Source: CAZDQL01 sp964507325 (GTDB taxonomy: Bacteria > Planctomycetota > UBA1135 > GCA-002686595). Taken from it: a DNA stretch of 64,000 nucleotides. The translations under genes and the position numbers were made by a program. Below, piece by piece: positions 34,555 to 43,738 of this stretch. The stretch covers positions 1-64,000 of the forward strand of contig CAZDQL010000012.1 in NCBI GenBank assembly GCA_964507325.1, read 5' to 3'. How positions within the stretch are numbered: position 1 is the stretch's first letter; every line of letters begins with the position of its first letter. The notes under the pieces were generated by a model. It was given only the letters and a program-made list of their open reading frames with translations. It searched no databases and had not been told where the DNA came from.

Positions 34555-35715
34555 GGCCTCGATCTTCCAGCGCGCCTGCCGCAGGACGGCGTGCGGTGAG
34601 CTTCCCAGCTTCTCGTACCACACGCTGAGCAGCTCCCCATTCGCCAGCTCGACCGTCGAAGGGTAGCCCAGGTCTCCGCCCACGCCGTCCGCCGAGACCG
34701 TCAACGGCTCCGACCAGCTCTTCCCCCCGTCGCCGCTGACGCGCGCCTGGTTGCCGAAGGGCGGTCGCCGGTGGCCGTAGGTCATCAGAAGGCGCCCGTC
34801 CCGCAGGCGCAGCAGGTGCGACGGCAGACCCCACACGCCGATGGCGTGCGGCGTCGACCAGGTCCGGCCGCCGTCGGTCGACTCGCTCTGCAGGGTCTCG
34901 CCGCGGTTCTGCTCGTTGTGGTTGCGGAGCTGGACCACCAGCTGCCCCTCCGTCGCCTCGACCGCGTGCAGCTCGTGGTAGTTGCGGCCGTCGTCGCCGG
35001 GACGGACCGGCAGGGAGGCCAGCCAACGCCAGGTCGCGCCGTCGTCGGTCGACTCGCACACGCCCACGCGGCGCTCCGGACGCCACAGCTCGACGCCCGC
35101 GTAGAGGAGCCGCCCGTCGGCGAGCTGGAGCGGCCCGTGGGGGCTGTTGACGAGGCTGTCGTAGCGTCCCGACCAGGTGACTCCAGCGTCCGTCGAGCGC
35201 GTCATCCACACCCCGAGGGCGCGCTGGCGCTCCGCGGCGCTCGCGCGACGGTGGGCGGCCCGCCAGCGCTCCAGGCGCTCCGCCGGCCAGTCGCCGCTCT
35301 CCTCGGCGCGCTCGAGGATCGGTTCGTAGGCCAGCGAGGAGAAGGACGTGACGAGCAACGTGCCCCGCGCCGTCTCGACCACGCCCGCGTCGCGGTCGTC
35401 GATCGGACCGTCGAGCAGCACGCGCGGCCAGCTCCAGCTCGCGCCGTCGTCGTCGGAGCGCTGGATCTCGACCCGCCCGAAGGGGCACACGTGCGCCTCG
35501 CGGCCCGCCGAGGAGACGACCAGCAGCTGGCCATTCGAGCGGCGCGCGATCGTCGGCCAGCCGTGGTAGGCCCCCGGACGGTGACTGATGACCTGCGTCT
35601 CGAGCACGCGCGACCGCGGCCCGGCGGCCCGGAGGCGGGTCCACGGGGCCGAGATCGCCGTCGAGGCCAGAAGGGCGGAGCGGCGGAGGAAGCTGCGGCG
35701 TGTCGCCGGTCTCAT
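34552..35715 (-). CDS. Tat-exported sialidase-like (BNR-repeat) protein
   Basis: The 387-residue protein opens with a twin-arginine-like signal (RRSFLRRSALLASTAIS) and folds as a six-bladed sialidase-type propeller. Asp-boxes recur: SDDDGASWS, STDAGVTWS, STDDGATWR, STDGGRTWS and SGDGGKSWS. Relatives are exo-sialidases or other glycan-active propellers and many planctomycete members have no known substrate. A possible arginine-triad residue lies in the R-rich segments, but I cannot assign it with confidence. The ATG at 35715 starts just before the signal; an open frame upstream overlaps the promoter region of the divergent gene set. Confidence 0.83.
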   Translation of the reverse strand: MRPATRRSFLRRSALLASTAISAPWTRLRAAGPRSRVLETQVISHRPGAYHGWPTIARRSNGQLLVVSSAGREAHVCPFGRVEIQRSDDDGASWSWPRVLLDGPIDDRDAGVVETARGTLLVTSFSSLAYEPILERAEESGDWPAERLERWRAAHRRASAAERQRALGVWMTRSTDAGVTWSGRYDSLVNSPHGPLQLADGRLLYAGVELWRPERRVGVCESTDDGATWRWLASLPVRPGDDGRNYHELHAVEATEGQLVVQLRNHNEQNRGETLQSESTDGGRTWSTPHAIGVWGLPSHLLRLRDGRLLMTYGHRRPPFGNQARVSGDGGKSWSEPLTVSADGVGGDLGYPSTVELANGELLSVWYEKLGSSPHAVLRQARWKIEA

Positions 35716-35883
35716 GCTGGGAACCTCTCTCGGAGGGCCTGCCGCGGGGCGAATCCGGCGGCTCGGGGCCATCGTACGCGCACGTGAGCGAGATTCTTCC
35801 CCCACCCGGGAACCCCACGGGGCGTTCGTGTCCCTCCCCAGCTAGACGCTCACGGTGGGGCGCCGAGGAACAGGAAAGACACA

Positions 35884-36105
35884 ATGGAACGCATCCTTCG
35901 CGGCATGGCCGGCACCGTGGTGCTCGGCTCCCTGCTCCTGGCCTGGTCGGCCGGGACCTCCGATCTGTCCCAGGCCTCGTGGCTCTGGCTCACGGCCTTC
36001 GCGGGCTTGAACCTCTTGCAGTCGGCTTTCACCGATTGGTGCCCCGCGATGTGGCTGCTCGGCAGAATGGGGGTCGAGCGTTCCTGCCAGAGAGGACCCC
36101 AATGA
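35884..36105 (+). CDS. DUF2892 (YgaP-like) membrane protein
   Basis: The 73-residue protein has two helices (about 8-24 and 29-49) and the conserved phrase WLWLTAFAGLNLLQSAFTDWCP seen in DUF2892 / YgaP-type membrane domains; only up to 20 residues are quoted elsewhere as LTAFAGLNLLQSAFTDWCP. The end reads LLGRMGVE. Related stand-alone proteins often sit near redox or transport genes, with no fixed role. AGGAAAG precedes the ATG. The stop overlaps the start of the RND gene as ATGA, so the two are translationally coupled. Confidence 0.85.
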   Translation: MERILRGMAGTVVLGSLLLAWSAGTSDLSQASWLWLTAFAGLNLLQSAFTDWCPAMWLLGRMGVERSCQRGPQ

Positions 36106-38789
36106 AACTCGCACGCTGGGTAGCCGACTTCTCCGTCCACCGCCGGGGCGTGGTCGTCGGCGTGACCCTGCTCGCCACGTTGGCAGTGGGTCTCGTCGCC
36201 GCCCTGCCGTCGATCTGGCCCAGCGCTTTCCCGGGCCTGCACGGCGTCGCGGTCGACACCGATCCCGAGAACATGCTCTCGGAGGATGAGGCTTCGCGCG
36301 TCTTCCACCGCGAGATGCGGGAGCTCTTCACCCTGCACGACATCGTCGTCGTCGGCGTGGTGGACGAAGAGAACCCCGATGGCGTCTTCAACACGCAGGC
36401 GTTGGCCAACGTCCACGATCTGGCGGCCTTCGCCGCGACCCTGCGTTGGGAGGACGACGCAGGGGAGGAGGAAGGGGTGGTCGGCGTCGACCTGCTCGCG
36501 CCGTCGACCGTGGACAACATCTCCCAGGGCGGGCTCGGGTCGGTCCGGTTCGAGTGGCTCATGCCGCAGCCGCCCGCAACCCGCGAGGAAGCCCTCGCCG
36601 TGCGCGACAAGGCGCTCGACCTGCCCTTCCTCAACGGGACCCTCGTCTCCGAGGACGGCCAGGCGCTGGCCCTCTACGTGCCCTTGACCGACAAGCACCT
36701 GAGCTACCGCGTCGGTTCCGAGCTCCGCGAGCGCATCGCGACCTACGAGGGGAGCGAGCAGTACCACATCACCGGGCTGCCGATCGCCGAGGACACCTTC
36801 GGCGTCGAGATGTTCATCCAGATGGCCGTCTCCGCCCCGGTGGCGATGCTGGTGATCTTCCTCTTGATGCTGTGGTTCTTCCGCCGCATCGCCCTCGTGC
36901 TCGGGCCGATGATCATCGCCATGGTCTCGGTGATCCTGACCATGGGCGCTCTGATCGCCGCGGGTCACCCCGTGCACATCATGAGCAGCATGATCCCGAT
37001 CTTCATCATGCCGATCGCGGTGCTGGACTCGGTACACGTGCTGAGCGAGTTCTTCGACCGCTACCAGGCCACGCGGGATCGGAAGCGCACGATCCGCACG
37101 GTGATGGACGAGCTGTTCACGCCGATGATCTACACCTCGCTGACCTCGGCGGCCGGTTTCGCGTCTCTGGCATTGACCCCCATCCCGCCGGTGCAGGTCT
37201 TCGGCGTGTTCGTCGCGATCGGGATCCTGACCGCCTGGCTCTTGACGATTCTCTTCATCCCGGCCTACGTGATGTTCCTGCCCCAGAGGATGTTCGAGGG
37301 GTTCGGAGCCAGCCACGGCGAGGAAGGTGCTTCGTGGACGTCCCGCTTCCTGCGCGGCATCGGCCCCCTGACCGCGCGCGCCGCCAAGCCGATCGTCGCG
37401 CTCGCCCTGGTCGCGCTGGCGGTCGCCGCCTGGGGGATCTCGCGCATCGAGATCAACGACAACCCCGTGAAGTGGTTCGCCCCGGGGCACGAGATCCGCG
37501 TCGCGGACAGGGTCCTGAACGACCACTTCGGTGGGACCTACATGGCCTATCTCTCCCTGACCGCCGAGGAGGAGGAGTGGGACACCGAGGTGTTCGCCCA
37601 ACGACTCGACGAGCGCCTGCAGGGCGCCGCGGCGGAGCTCGTGGAGGACGGCTTCCCCGAGCTGACCGTGGGCTTCGACGAGCTGCGCCCGAAGGTCGTG
37701 GAGACCGCGCAGGGCGCGGACTCCGCCCCGGCCGCCCTCGACATCCTCGACGCGCTCGTCGTCGAACGACTGGAGGGTGCCGAGGGAGACGCGTTCGACT
37801 CGTGGGACGAAGTCGGGACGGCGCTCTCCGCCGAGCGGCAGCGAGACCAGGTCTTCAAGGACCCGGCACTCCTGGCGTGGGTGGTCGGGCTGCAGGCCCA
37901 CCTGAAGCAGAGTGGCCTGGTCGGTAAGAGCTCCTCGATCGCCGACGTGGTGCAGACGGTGCACCGGGAGCTCTTCCTGGGCGAGCCGGAGCAGTACCGC
38001 ATCCCCGACTCGAGCGCCGCCGTCGCCCAGTGCCTCATCACCTACCAGAGCAGCCACCGCCCCGATGACCTGTGGCACTTCGTCACCCCCTCCTACCGCA
38101 ACGCGAGCCTGTGGCTGCAGCTCACGAGCGGCGACAACCGCGACATGGTCGCCGTGCACGAGGCGGTAGAGGCCTACGTCGCGACCACGCCGGCCCCGGT
38201 GGGGCTCCGGCACGAGTGGTTCGGCCTGACCCACATCAACGTGGTCTGGCAGGACAAGATGGTCGCCGGCATGCTCGATGCCCTGGGCGGAGCGTTCCTG
38301 GTCGTCCTGATCCTGATGGCGGCCCTATTCCGCTCATTCCTATGGGGTTTGTTGGCGATGGTCCCGCTGACGTTGACGATCGCCATCGTCTACGGCGTGG
38401 TCGGTCTGGTCGGCAAGCCCTACGACATGCCGGTCGCCGTCCTGTCGTCGTTGGCGCTGGGGCTGGCCGTGGACTTCGCCATCCACCTTTTGGCGCGCGC
38501 ACGCCGGGTGCGCGAGGAAGTTGGATCGTGGCGGGAGGCCCTGCCGGTGATCTTCGACGAACCGGCGCGGGCCATCGCGCGCAACGTGGTCGTGATCGCG
38601 GTCGGCTTCCTGCCGCTGCTCTTCGCGCCGCTCGTACCCTATCAGACGGTCGGCGTGCTGCTGGCCGCGATCCTCGGCGTGTCCGGCCTCGCGACCCTGC
38701 TGCTCCTGCCCGCCGTGATCGGCCTGGCCGAGCGCTGGCTGTTCCGCTCAGCGGCGGCGGCACCCGCCCCTGCAACCGATGAAGTTTGA
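36102..38789 (+). CDS. RND-superfamily (MMPL) transporter
   Basis: The 895-residue inner-membrane protein has the RND layout: a first helix near 17-37, a large periplasmic loop, about five helices at 240-390, a second periplasmic loop and about five helices at 720-880. The central helices carry the sterol-sensing-like stretch PIFIMPIAVLDSVHVLSEFF and its repeat LSSLALGLAVDFAIHLLARA, both with the acidic residue used for proton coupling. It is followed by genes for a LolA-like protein and an outer-membrane barrel. That gene order is typical of MMPL systems that move lipids or hydrophobic compounds to the outer membrane. The substrate is not known. Confidence 0.92.
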   Translation: MKLARWVADFSVHRRGVVVGVTLLATLAVGLVAALPSIWPSAFPGLHGVAVDTDPENMLSEDEASRVFHREMRELFTLHDIVVVGVVDEENPDGVFNTQALANVHDLAAFAATLRWEDDAGEEEGVVGVDLLAPSTVDNISQGGLGSVRFEWLMPQPPATREEALAVRDKALDLPFLNGTLVSEDGQALALYVPLTDKHLSYRVGSELRERIATYEGSEQYHITGLPIAEDTFGVEMFIQMAVSAPVAMLVIFLLMLWFFRRIALVLGPMIIAMVSVILTMGALIAAGHPVHIMSSMIPIFIMPIAVLDSVHVLSEFFDRYQATRDRKRTIRTVMDELFTPMIYTSLTSAAGFASLALTPIPPVQVFGVFVAIGILTAWLLTILFIPAYVMFLPQRMFEGFGASHGEEGASWTSRFLRGIGPLTARAAKPIVALALVALAVAAWGISRIEINDNPVKWFAPGHEIRVADRVLNDHFGGTYMAYLSLTAEEEEWDTEVFAQRLDERLQGAAAELVEDGFPELTVGFDELRPKVVETAQGADSAPAALDILDALVVERLEGAEGDAFDSWDEVGTALSAERQRDQVFKDPALLAWVVGLQAHLKQSGLVGKSSSIADVVQTVHRELFLGEPEQYRIPDSSAAVAQCLITYQSSHRPDDLWHFVTPSYRNASLWLQLTSGDNRDMVAVHEAVEAYVATTPAPVGLRHEWFGLTHINVVWQDKMVAGMLDALGGAFLVVLILMAALFRSFLWGLLAMVPLTLTIAIVYGVVGLVGKPYDMPVAVLSSLALGLAVDFAIHLLARARRVREEVGSWREALPVIFDEPARAIARNVVVIAVGFLPLLFAPLVPYQTVGVLLAAILGVSGLATLLLLPAVIGLAERWLFRSAAAAPAPATDEV

Positions 38790-38810
38790 CCGACGAGGGA
38801 GGACGAAACG

Positions 38811-39662
38811 ATGAGACGACACCTTGCGACACTGCTCTTCGCCGCGACTCTCGCGGCGCCGATCTTCGCCCAGGAGGAGGCCTCCGCAGCCGAACCGACC
38901 GTCGACAAGATCGTCGCCGAGGCGAACCGCGTCAGCTACTACCAGGGGCGGGACGGCCGTTCCCAGGTCAAGATGGTGATCGTCGACGCCCAGGGCCGTG
39001 AACGCGTGCGCGAGATGACGATCCTGCGCCGCGACGAGCCGAAGCCCGGTGGGGCCGAGGAAGGCGCGCAAGGCAAGCCGGACGACTCCTACGCCGGCGA
39101 GCAGCAGTTCTACGTGCGCTTCAGCCGTCCGGCGGACGTGGACAAGACCACCTTCCTGGTGTGGAAGAAGCCCGGCGAGGACGACGACCGCTGGCTCTAC
39201 CTACCGGCCCTCGACCTGGTGAAGCGCGTCTCCTCCGCGGACAAGCGCAGCAGCTTCGTCGGCTCCCACTTCTTCTACGAAGACGTCTCGGGCCGCCACA
39301 TCGCGGCCGACGCCCACGAGCTGGTCGAGACCTCCAAGACCTACTACGTGGTCGAGTCGAAGCCGAAGGACGAGGGGAGCGTCGAGTTTTCCTCCTACAA
39401 GATGTGGATCCACCGCGGGAGCATGCTGGTGGTCAAGGTCGAGTTCCGGGACAAACAGGGTGAGGTCTACCGCACCTACGATGCCCTGGCGGTCGAGAAG
39501 ATCCAGGGCTACCAGACGGTCACCAAGGCCAAGATGACCGACCTGAGGACCAAGGGGCACACGACCGTCACCTACAGCGACGTGGCCTACGATCTGGGCC
39601 TGCCGGAGGAGATCTTCACCGAGCGGTACCTGCGGCGCGCTCCGCGCAAGTGGATGCGGTGA
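38811..39662 (+). CDS. LolA-like outer-membrane lipoprotein-sorting family protein
   Basis: The 283-residue periplasmic protein has a signal peptide (MRRHLATLLFAATLAAPIFA) and a beta-rich fold. Family-typical phrases are KTTFLVWKKPGEDDDRWLYLPALDLVKRVSS, quoted as RWLYLPALDLVKRV, FVGSHFFYEDVSGR and YRTYDALAVEKIQGY. In the outer-membrane lipoprotein-sorting family such a protein shuttles a hydrophobic ligand across the periplasm, and its usual neighbours are an MMPL transporter and an outer-membrane protein, as here. It begins 21 bases after the RND gene, and its TGA overlaps the next ATG (TGATG). Confidence 0.88.
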   Translation: MRRHLATLLFAATLAAPIFAQEEASAAEPTVDKIVAEANRVSYYQGRDGRSQVKMVIVDAQGRERVREMTILRRDEPKPGGAEEGAQGKPDDSYAGEQQFYVRFSRPADVDKTTFLVWKKPGEDDDRWLYLPALDLVKRVSSADKRSSFVGSHFFYEDVSGRHIAADAHELVETSKTYYVVESKPKDEGSVEFSSYKMWIHRGSMLVVKVEFRDKQGEVYRTYDALAVEKIQGYQTVTKAKMTDLRTKGHTTVTYSDVAYDLGLPEEIFTERYLRRAPRKWMR

Positions 39663-41131
39663 TGCGGGCGGCGATTGCGCTCTTGTTGGCGGGGTTCGCC
39701 GCCGCCCAGGAGCCCGAGCTTCCGGTCGGGCTCGACGAAGCCCAGGAGGAACCCCAGGAAGAGGTGACCGAGGAGCCCGAGCTGCCCCTCGGCTTGGGAG
39801 GGGAAGAGCCCGGCCTGCCGGCGGGTCTCGGTGAGCAAGAGCCGGAGTTGCCCAGCGGCTTGGGAGACGATTCTTCCGAGACGCCCAGCCTCGAGTCGGA
39901 CGACGACGACGAACCCCTCATCCCGACTCCCACCGGCTTCCTCGAGGCGCGCTCCGGCGTTCGCACGCAGAGTGACCCCCACGAGCGCCGCGCGTCGATC
40001 TCCGAGGCGCGGCTGCACCTCGACTTCGAGCGCATGTACGAGTCTGCGGTCCTGCGCCTCGCCGCCGACCTCTTGGCCGATGGTCTGGCGCGCACCTGGC
40101 GCCCCGATCTCGAGACGGGGGAAGGCTCCCTCGACCTGCGCGAGGCCAACGTCTCGCTGAGTCCGCACCCGTCGATGGACCTCAAGGTCGGCCGTCAGGT
40201 GTTGACCTGGGGCACGGGGGACCTGGTGTTCATCAACGACATGTTTCCCAAGGACTGGGTCTCTTTCTTCGTGGGTCGCGACGACGAGTACCTGAAGGCT
40301 CCGTCGGACGCGGTCAAGCTGGGGCTGTTCTCCGACGCCGCCAATCTGGAGGTGGCCTACACCCCGCGCTTCGACCCCGATCGCTTCATCACCGGCGAGC
40401 GCCTCTCCTACTACGACCCCGCGCTCGGGCGCACCGCCGGGCGCGACGCGATCCAGGATCCGCTCGTCCCCGACGACTGGTTCAGCGACGACGAGTTGGC
40501 GCTCCGGGTGTCGCGCAACGTGGGGCGGTACGAGTTGGCCGCGTACGGCTACTGGGGTCGCTGGAAGAGCCCCGCCGGCATGGACCCGGACACGGGTCGC
40601 GGGACCTTCCCGCGCCTGAACACCTACGGCGCCAGCGCGCGCACCCAGATGGGGGGCGGCATCGCCAACGTCGAGGTCGGCTACTACGACTCGCGCCAGG
40701 ATCCGGACGGCGACGACCCGCTGGTCGACAACTCCCAGATCCGCACGCTGATCGGCTTCGAGCGCGACCTGCCCGAGCTCACCCACGATCTCACCCTGGG
40801 GGTGCAGTACTACGTCGAGGCGCTGCTCGACCACGACGACTACCAGCGCACGAAGCCGGCGGAGATACCGGAGCGCGACGAGCTGCGCCACCTGATCACG
40901 ACCCGCGTGACCAAGCAGTTCCTCGAACAGCGCCTGCGCGTGTCGCTCTTCGGGTACTTCAGTCCCAGCGACGACGACGTCTACGTCCGCACGAGCGCCA
41001 ACTACGCCATCGACGACTCCTGGTCGGTCATGTGCGGCGTGAACCTCTTCGCCGGCGACGACGAGCACACCTTCTTCGGTCAATTCGAGGACAACACCAA
41101 CGTCTGGTTCGGCTTGCGCTTCGGGTTCTGA
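39662..41131 (+). CDS. Outer-membrane beta-barrel (DUF1302/porin-like) with a Pro-rich N-terminal repeat
   Basis: The 489-residue protein has a signal peptide (MRAAIALLLAGFAAA) and then a low-complexity segment of about 90 residues with repeats of the form EPELPxGLG. From about residue 95 it forms a beta-barrel: SEARLHLDFERMYES, KVGRQVLTWGTGDLVF, YELAAYGYWGRWKSP, and it ends in the aromatic signature WFGLRFGF of outer-membrane proteins. I chose the ATG at 39662, which overlaps the previous stop as TGATG. With the MMPL transporter and LolA-like protein it probably completes an envelope-spanning export or lipid-transfer route. Confidence 0.85.
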   Translation: MRAAIALLLAGFAAAQEPELPVGLDEAQEEPQEEVTEEPELPLGLGGEEPGLPAGLGEQEPELPSGLGDDSSETPSLESDDDDEPLIPTPTGFLEARSGVRTQSDPHERRASISEARLHLDFERMYESAVLRLAADLLADGLARTWRPDLETGEGSLDLREANVSLSPHPSMDLKVGRQVLTWGTGDLVFINDMFPKDWVSFFVGRDDEYLKAPSDAVKLGLFSDAANLEVAYTPRFDPDRFITGERLSYYDPALGRTAGRDAIQDPLVPDDWFSDDELALRVSRNVGRYELAAYGYWGRWKSPAGMDPDTGRGTFPRLNTYGASARTQMGGGIANVEVGYYDSRQDPDGDDPLVDNSQIRTLIGFERDLPELTHDLTLGVQYYVEALLDHDDYQRTKPAEIPERDELRHLITTRVTKQFLEQRLRVSLFGYFSPSDDDVYVRTSANYAIDDSWSVMCGVNLFAGDDEHTFFGQFEDNTNVWFGLRFGF

Positions 41132-41154
41132 GGGAACCGGAAGGGTCCGATACG

Positions 41155-41184
41155 GGCGGGGAATCGAGTTGGTGAAACCCCGCC
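41155..41184. terminator. Hairpin after the porin-like gene
   Basis: GGCGGGG (41155-41161) pairs with CCCCGCC (41178-41184) around a 16-base loop, 24 bases after the stop. There is no U-tract. It may end the RND cluster transcript. Confidence 0.4.
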
Positions 41185-41204
41185 ACGGAACGACGTAGGG
41201 GTCG

Positions 41205-41210
41205 TATCCT
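41205..41210 (+). promoter_or_regulatory. Candidate -10 element (TATCCT)
   Basis: TATCCT lies 40 bases before the cytochrome start at 41251, downstream of the hairpin ending the previous unit. Confidence 0.4.
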
Positions 41211-41250
41211 CAGGGGGACAGACCACGCTTCTGGCTCAAGGAGTCCGGCC

Positions 41251-43629
41251 ATGGGTATGCGCCCCCCCCTCCGTGCACCTCTCGTCCTGAGTGGCCTCTT
41301 CCTGTCGATCTCCACCGCGGCTGCCGTCACGCTGACGGCCCTGGAAGTTCCCCCCGAAGTCGAGCTCCCCGGCACGCAGCCACACGAGGTCGGGAGCCTG
41401 AGCACGCCGGAGCAGTGCGACAACTGCCACGGTGGCTACGCGCTCGAAGTCGAGCCGGCGCACAACTGGCGCGGCAGCCTGATGTCGCAGGCATCGACCG
41501 ATCCCTTGTTCTGGGCGACGGTGGCGGTCAGCGAGCAGGACTTCGACGGAGCGGGCGACCTCTGCCTGCGCTGCCACATCGCCGACGGCTGGCTGGGGGG
41601 TCGCTCGACCCCGACCGACGGCTCCGACATGGGCAACCACGACGCAGGCGGCGTCTCTTGCCACCAGTGCCACCGCCTCGTGAACCCCGACGGCAGTGAG
41701 CATCCTGGCGTTCAGAACGCGCCCTACCTTGCGCACGACGAGGGCACGCCCGCCGAGGGCTACTACGGCAGCGGGATGATGGTCCTGATCGGCGACGACG
41801 TCCGCATGGGCCCCTACTCGGACGCGGGCTCGAACAACCACGACACGGCGAAGTCCCTCTTCCACCGCAGCGGCGAGTTCTGTGGAACGTGCCACGACGT
41901 CTCGAACCCCGTGACCGGCAACCTGGCGCACAACAACGGCTCGATGGTGCCCCTCGATCCGGGGACCTTCGATGGAGTCCTGGGCGGGTCAGTGGATGGC
42001 AAGGCCGGCTTCAACAACTTCCCGTGGGCCTACGGCACCGTCGAGCGCACCTACAGCGAATGGCGCCTGAGCACGCTCTCGACGACGCTCGTCGACGACT
42101 ACGACGGGTTGCCGGAGGAGCTGCAAGAGGGGGCGATCGAGGAGGCCTGGGTCGCGGCGATGGCCTCCAGCGCCGACGGCAACTACCTCGACGGTGACCC
42201 GCGGTACTTCACCTGCCAGACCTGTCACATGCGGCCCACGTCGGGCAAGGGTGCCAAGCAGAACTCCGCGCCGGTGCGCGACGACCTGCCGCACCACGAC
42301 ATGACGGGTGGCAGCGTCTGGATGCCGGACGCCGTGCAGTGGCTCGATCAGAACGGCGGACTGCAGCTCGGCGGCCCTCTCTCGGACGATGAGATCGACG
42401 GCCTGAACGCCGGCAAGGCCCGCGCGCTGCACAACCTCGAGACGGCGGCCGAGCTCGAGGTCGAGGGGGACGTCATGCAGGTCGTCAACCTGACGGGTCA
42501 CAAACTCCCCACCGGCTACCCGGAGGGGCGACGCATGTGGCTCAACGTCCGTTGGCTCGACTCCGGCGGAGGGCTTCTGCGCGAGGACGGTGAGTACGGC
42601 GACCTGGCGGTCCAGATCGACGGCGCGCCGGCGACCGTGCGCACGTTGCTCGACCCCGACGACCCGAACCTGCGGATGTACGAGATCCACCCGGGCATGA
42701 CGCAGGAGTGGGCGCAGCAGCTCGTAGGCCTCGGCTACCCCACCACCATGGCCCTGACCTACGACCGGGAGACTGGCGACGTGGTCGAGACCCTGGGCGA
42801 CCTGGCTGGGGCGGCTCCGGGCACCGTCTTGTACACGTACCACTTCGCACTGAACAACGTGACGGTGAGCGATACGCGCATCCCGCCCTACGGGCTGCCC
42901 TACGACGAGGCGCTGGAGCGCAGCATCCTGCCGGTGCCGGCGAACCAGTACGGGGACCCGGGGCCGGGAGGCACCTACGAGCACGCGGACGAGTTCACGC
43001 TCGATCCGCCGACAGGGGCCAAGACCGCCGAGCTGCGCCTCCTCTACCAATCGACGAGTTGGGAGTTCCTCCAGTTCCTGGAGCTCGCGAACGATGGCAG
43101 CGTCTCCTTCCTCGCGGATACGGGTCTGCGCCTGCGCCAGGCCTGGCAGGCCACGGGCATGGCGGAGCCGGTCGTCATGGCGACCGAGGCCTGGCAGGCA
43201 GGCGACGACGAGCTCGGCACGCGCTACTGCAGCCCGGCGGTCGACAACTCGAGTGGACAGCCCGGCATGGTGCATGCGTGGGGTAGCGACGACGTCTCCG
43301 ATCAGGACCTCACCCTGACCGCCGACCAGCTTCCGCCGAACCAGTTCGGCTACTTCCTCGTGTCGGACACCCAGGGCTTCGTCGCGAACCCCGGTGGCTC
43401 GCAGGGGAATCTCTGCCTCGACGGCACGGTCGGTCGCTTCGTGAACCAGGTGCAGAGCTCGGGCCCATCGGGGACCTTCGGCATCACGGTGGACATGACG
43501 AGCCTTCCCGCTCCGCTCGACGTCCCCATCCAGCCTGGCGATACCTGGAACTTCACGACCTGGTTCCGGGACAAGAACCCGACCTCCACGTCGAACTTCA
43601 CCGACGGCGTGTCCGTGACGTTCTCATGA
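41251..43629 (+). CDS. Five-haem c-type cytochrome with a C-terminal surface module
   Basis: The 792-residue exported protein has a signal peptide (LVLSGLFLSISTAAA) and five CxxCH haem sites: CDNCH about 56-60, CLRCH 105-109, CHQCH 137-141, CGTCH 211-215 and CQTCH 322-326. Extra histidines near the sites could be distal ligands. Residues about 380-650 are beta-rich without haem motifs. The last 130 residues (from GTRYCSPAVDNSSG) match the C-terminal module of the lectin protein at 21153. The protein may carry electrons outside the cytoplasmic membrane; its partner is unknown. AAGGAG 7 bases before the ATG supports the start. Confidence 0.88.
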   Translation: MGMRPPLRAPLVLSGLFLSISTAAAVTLTALEVPPEVELPGTQPHEVGSLSTPEQCDNCHGGYALEVEPAHNWRGSLMSQASTDPLFWATVAVSEQDFDGAGDLCLRCHIADGWLGGRSTPTDGSDMGNHDAGGVSCHQCHRLVNPDGSEHPGVQNAPYLAHDEGTPAEGYYGSGMMVLIGDDVRMGPYSDAGSNNHDTAKSLFHRSGEFCGTCHDVSNPVTGNLAHNNGSMVPLDPGTFDGVLGGSVDGKAGFNNFPWAYGTVERTYSEWRLSTLSTTLVDDYDGLPEELQEGAIEEAWVAAMASSADGNYLDGDPRYFTCQTCHMRPTSGKGAKQNSAPVRDDLPHHDMTGGSVWMPDAVQWLDQNGGLQLGGPLSDDEIDGLNAGKARALHNLETAAELEVEGDVMQVVNLTGHKLPTGYPEGRRMWLNVRWLDSGGGLLREDGEYGDLAVQIDGAPATVRTLLDPDDPNLRMYEIHPGMTQEWAQQLVGLGYPTTMALTYDRETGDVVETLGDLAGAAPGTVLYTYHFALNNVTVSDTRIPPYGLPYDEALERSILPVPANQYGDPGPGGTYEHADEFTLDPPTGAKTAELRLLYQSTSWEFLQFLELANDGSVSFLADTGLRLRQAWQATGMAEPVVMATEAWQAGDDELGTRYCSPAVDNSSGQPGMVHAWGSDDVSDQDLTLTADQLPPNQFGYFLVSDTQGFVANPGGSQGNLCLDGTVGRFVNQVQSSGPSGTFGITVDMTSLPAPLDVPIQPGDTWNFTTWFRDKNPTSTSNFTDGVSVTFS

Positions 43630-43738
43630 CCTGACGCGGCGGGTAATCGCAACGTCATCCACGCCACGACGGCGCCGTCAAGATCATCTCGGTGGACGAA
43701 TCCTCTCCACCCTGACTCCACAAGAAGGAACCACCGAG

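Noticed and set aside
35850..38234. Long open frame opposite the RND gene
   Set aside because: The product is rich in His, Arg, Glu and Asp repeats and has no hydrophobic or domain structure. The RND protein on the plus strand explains the region.
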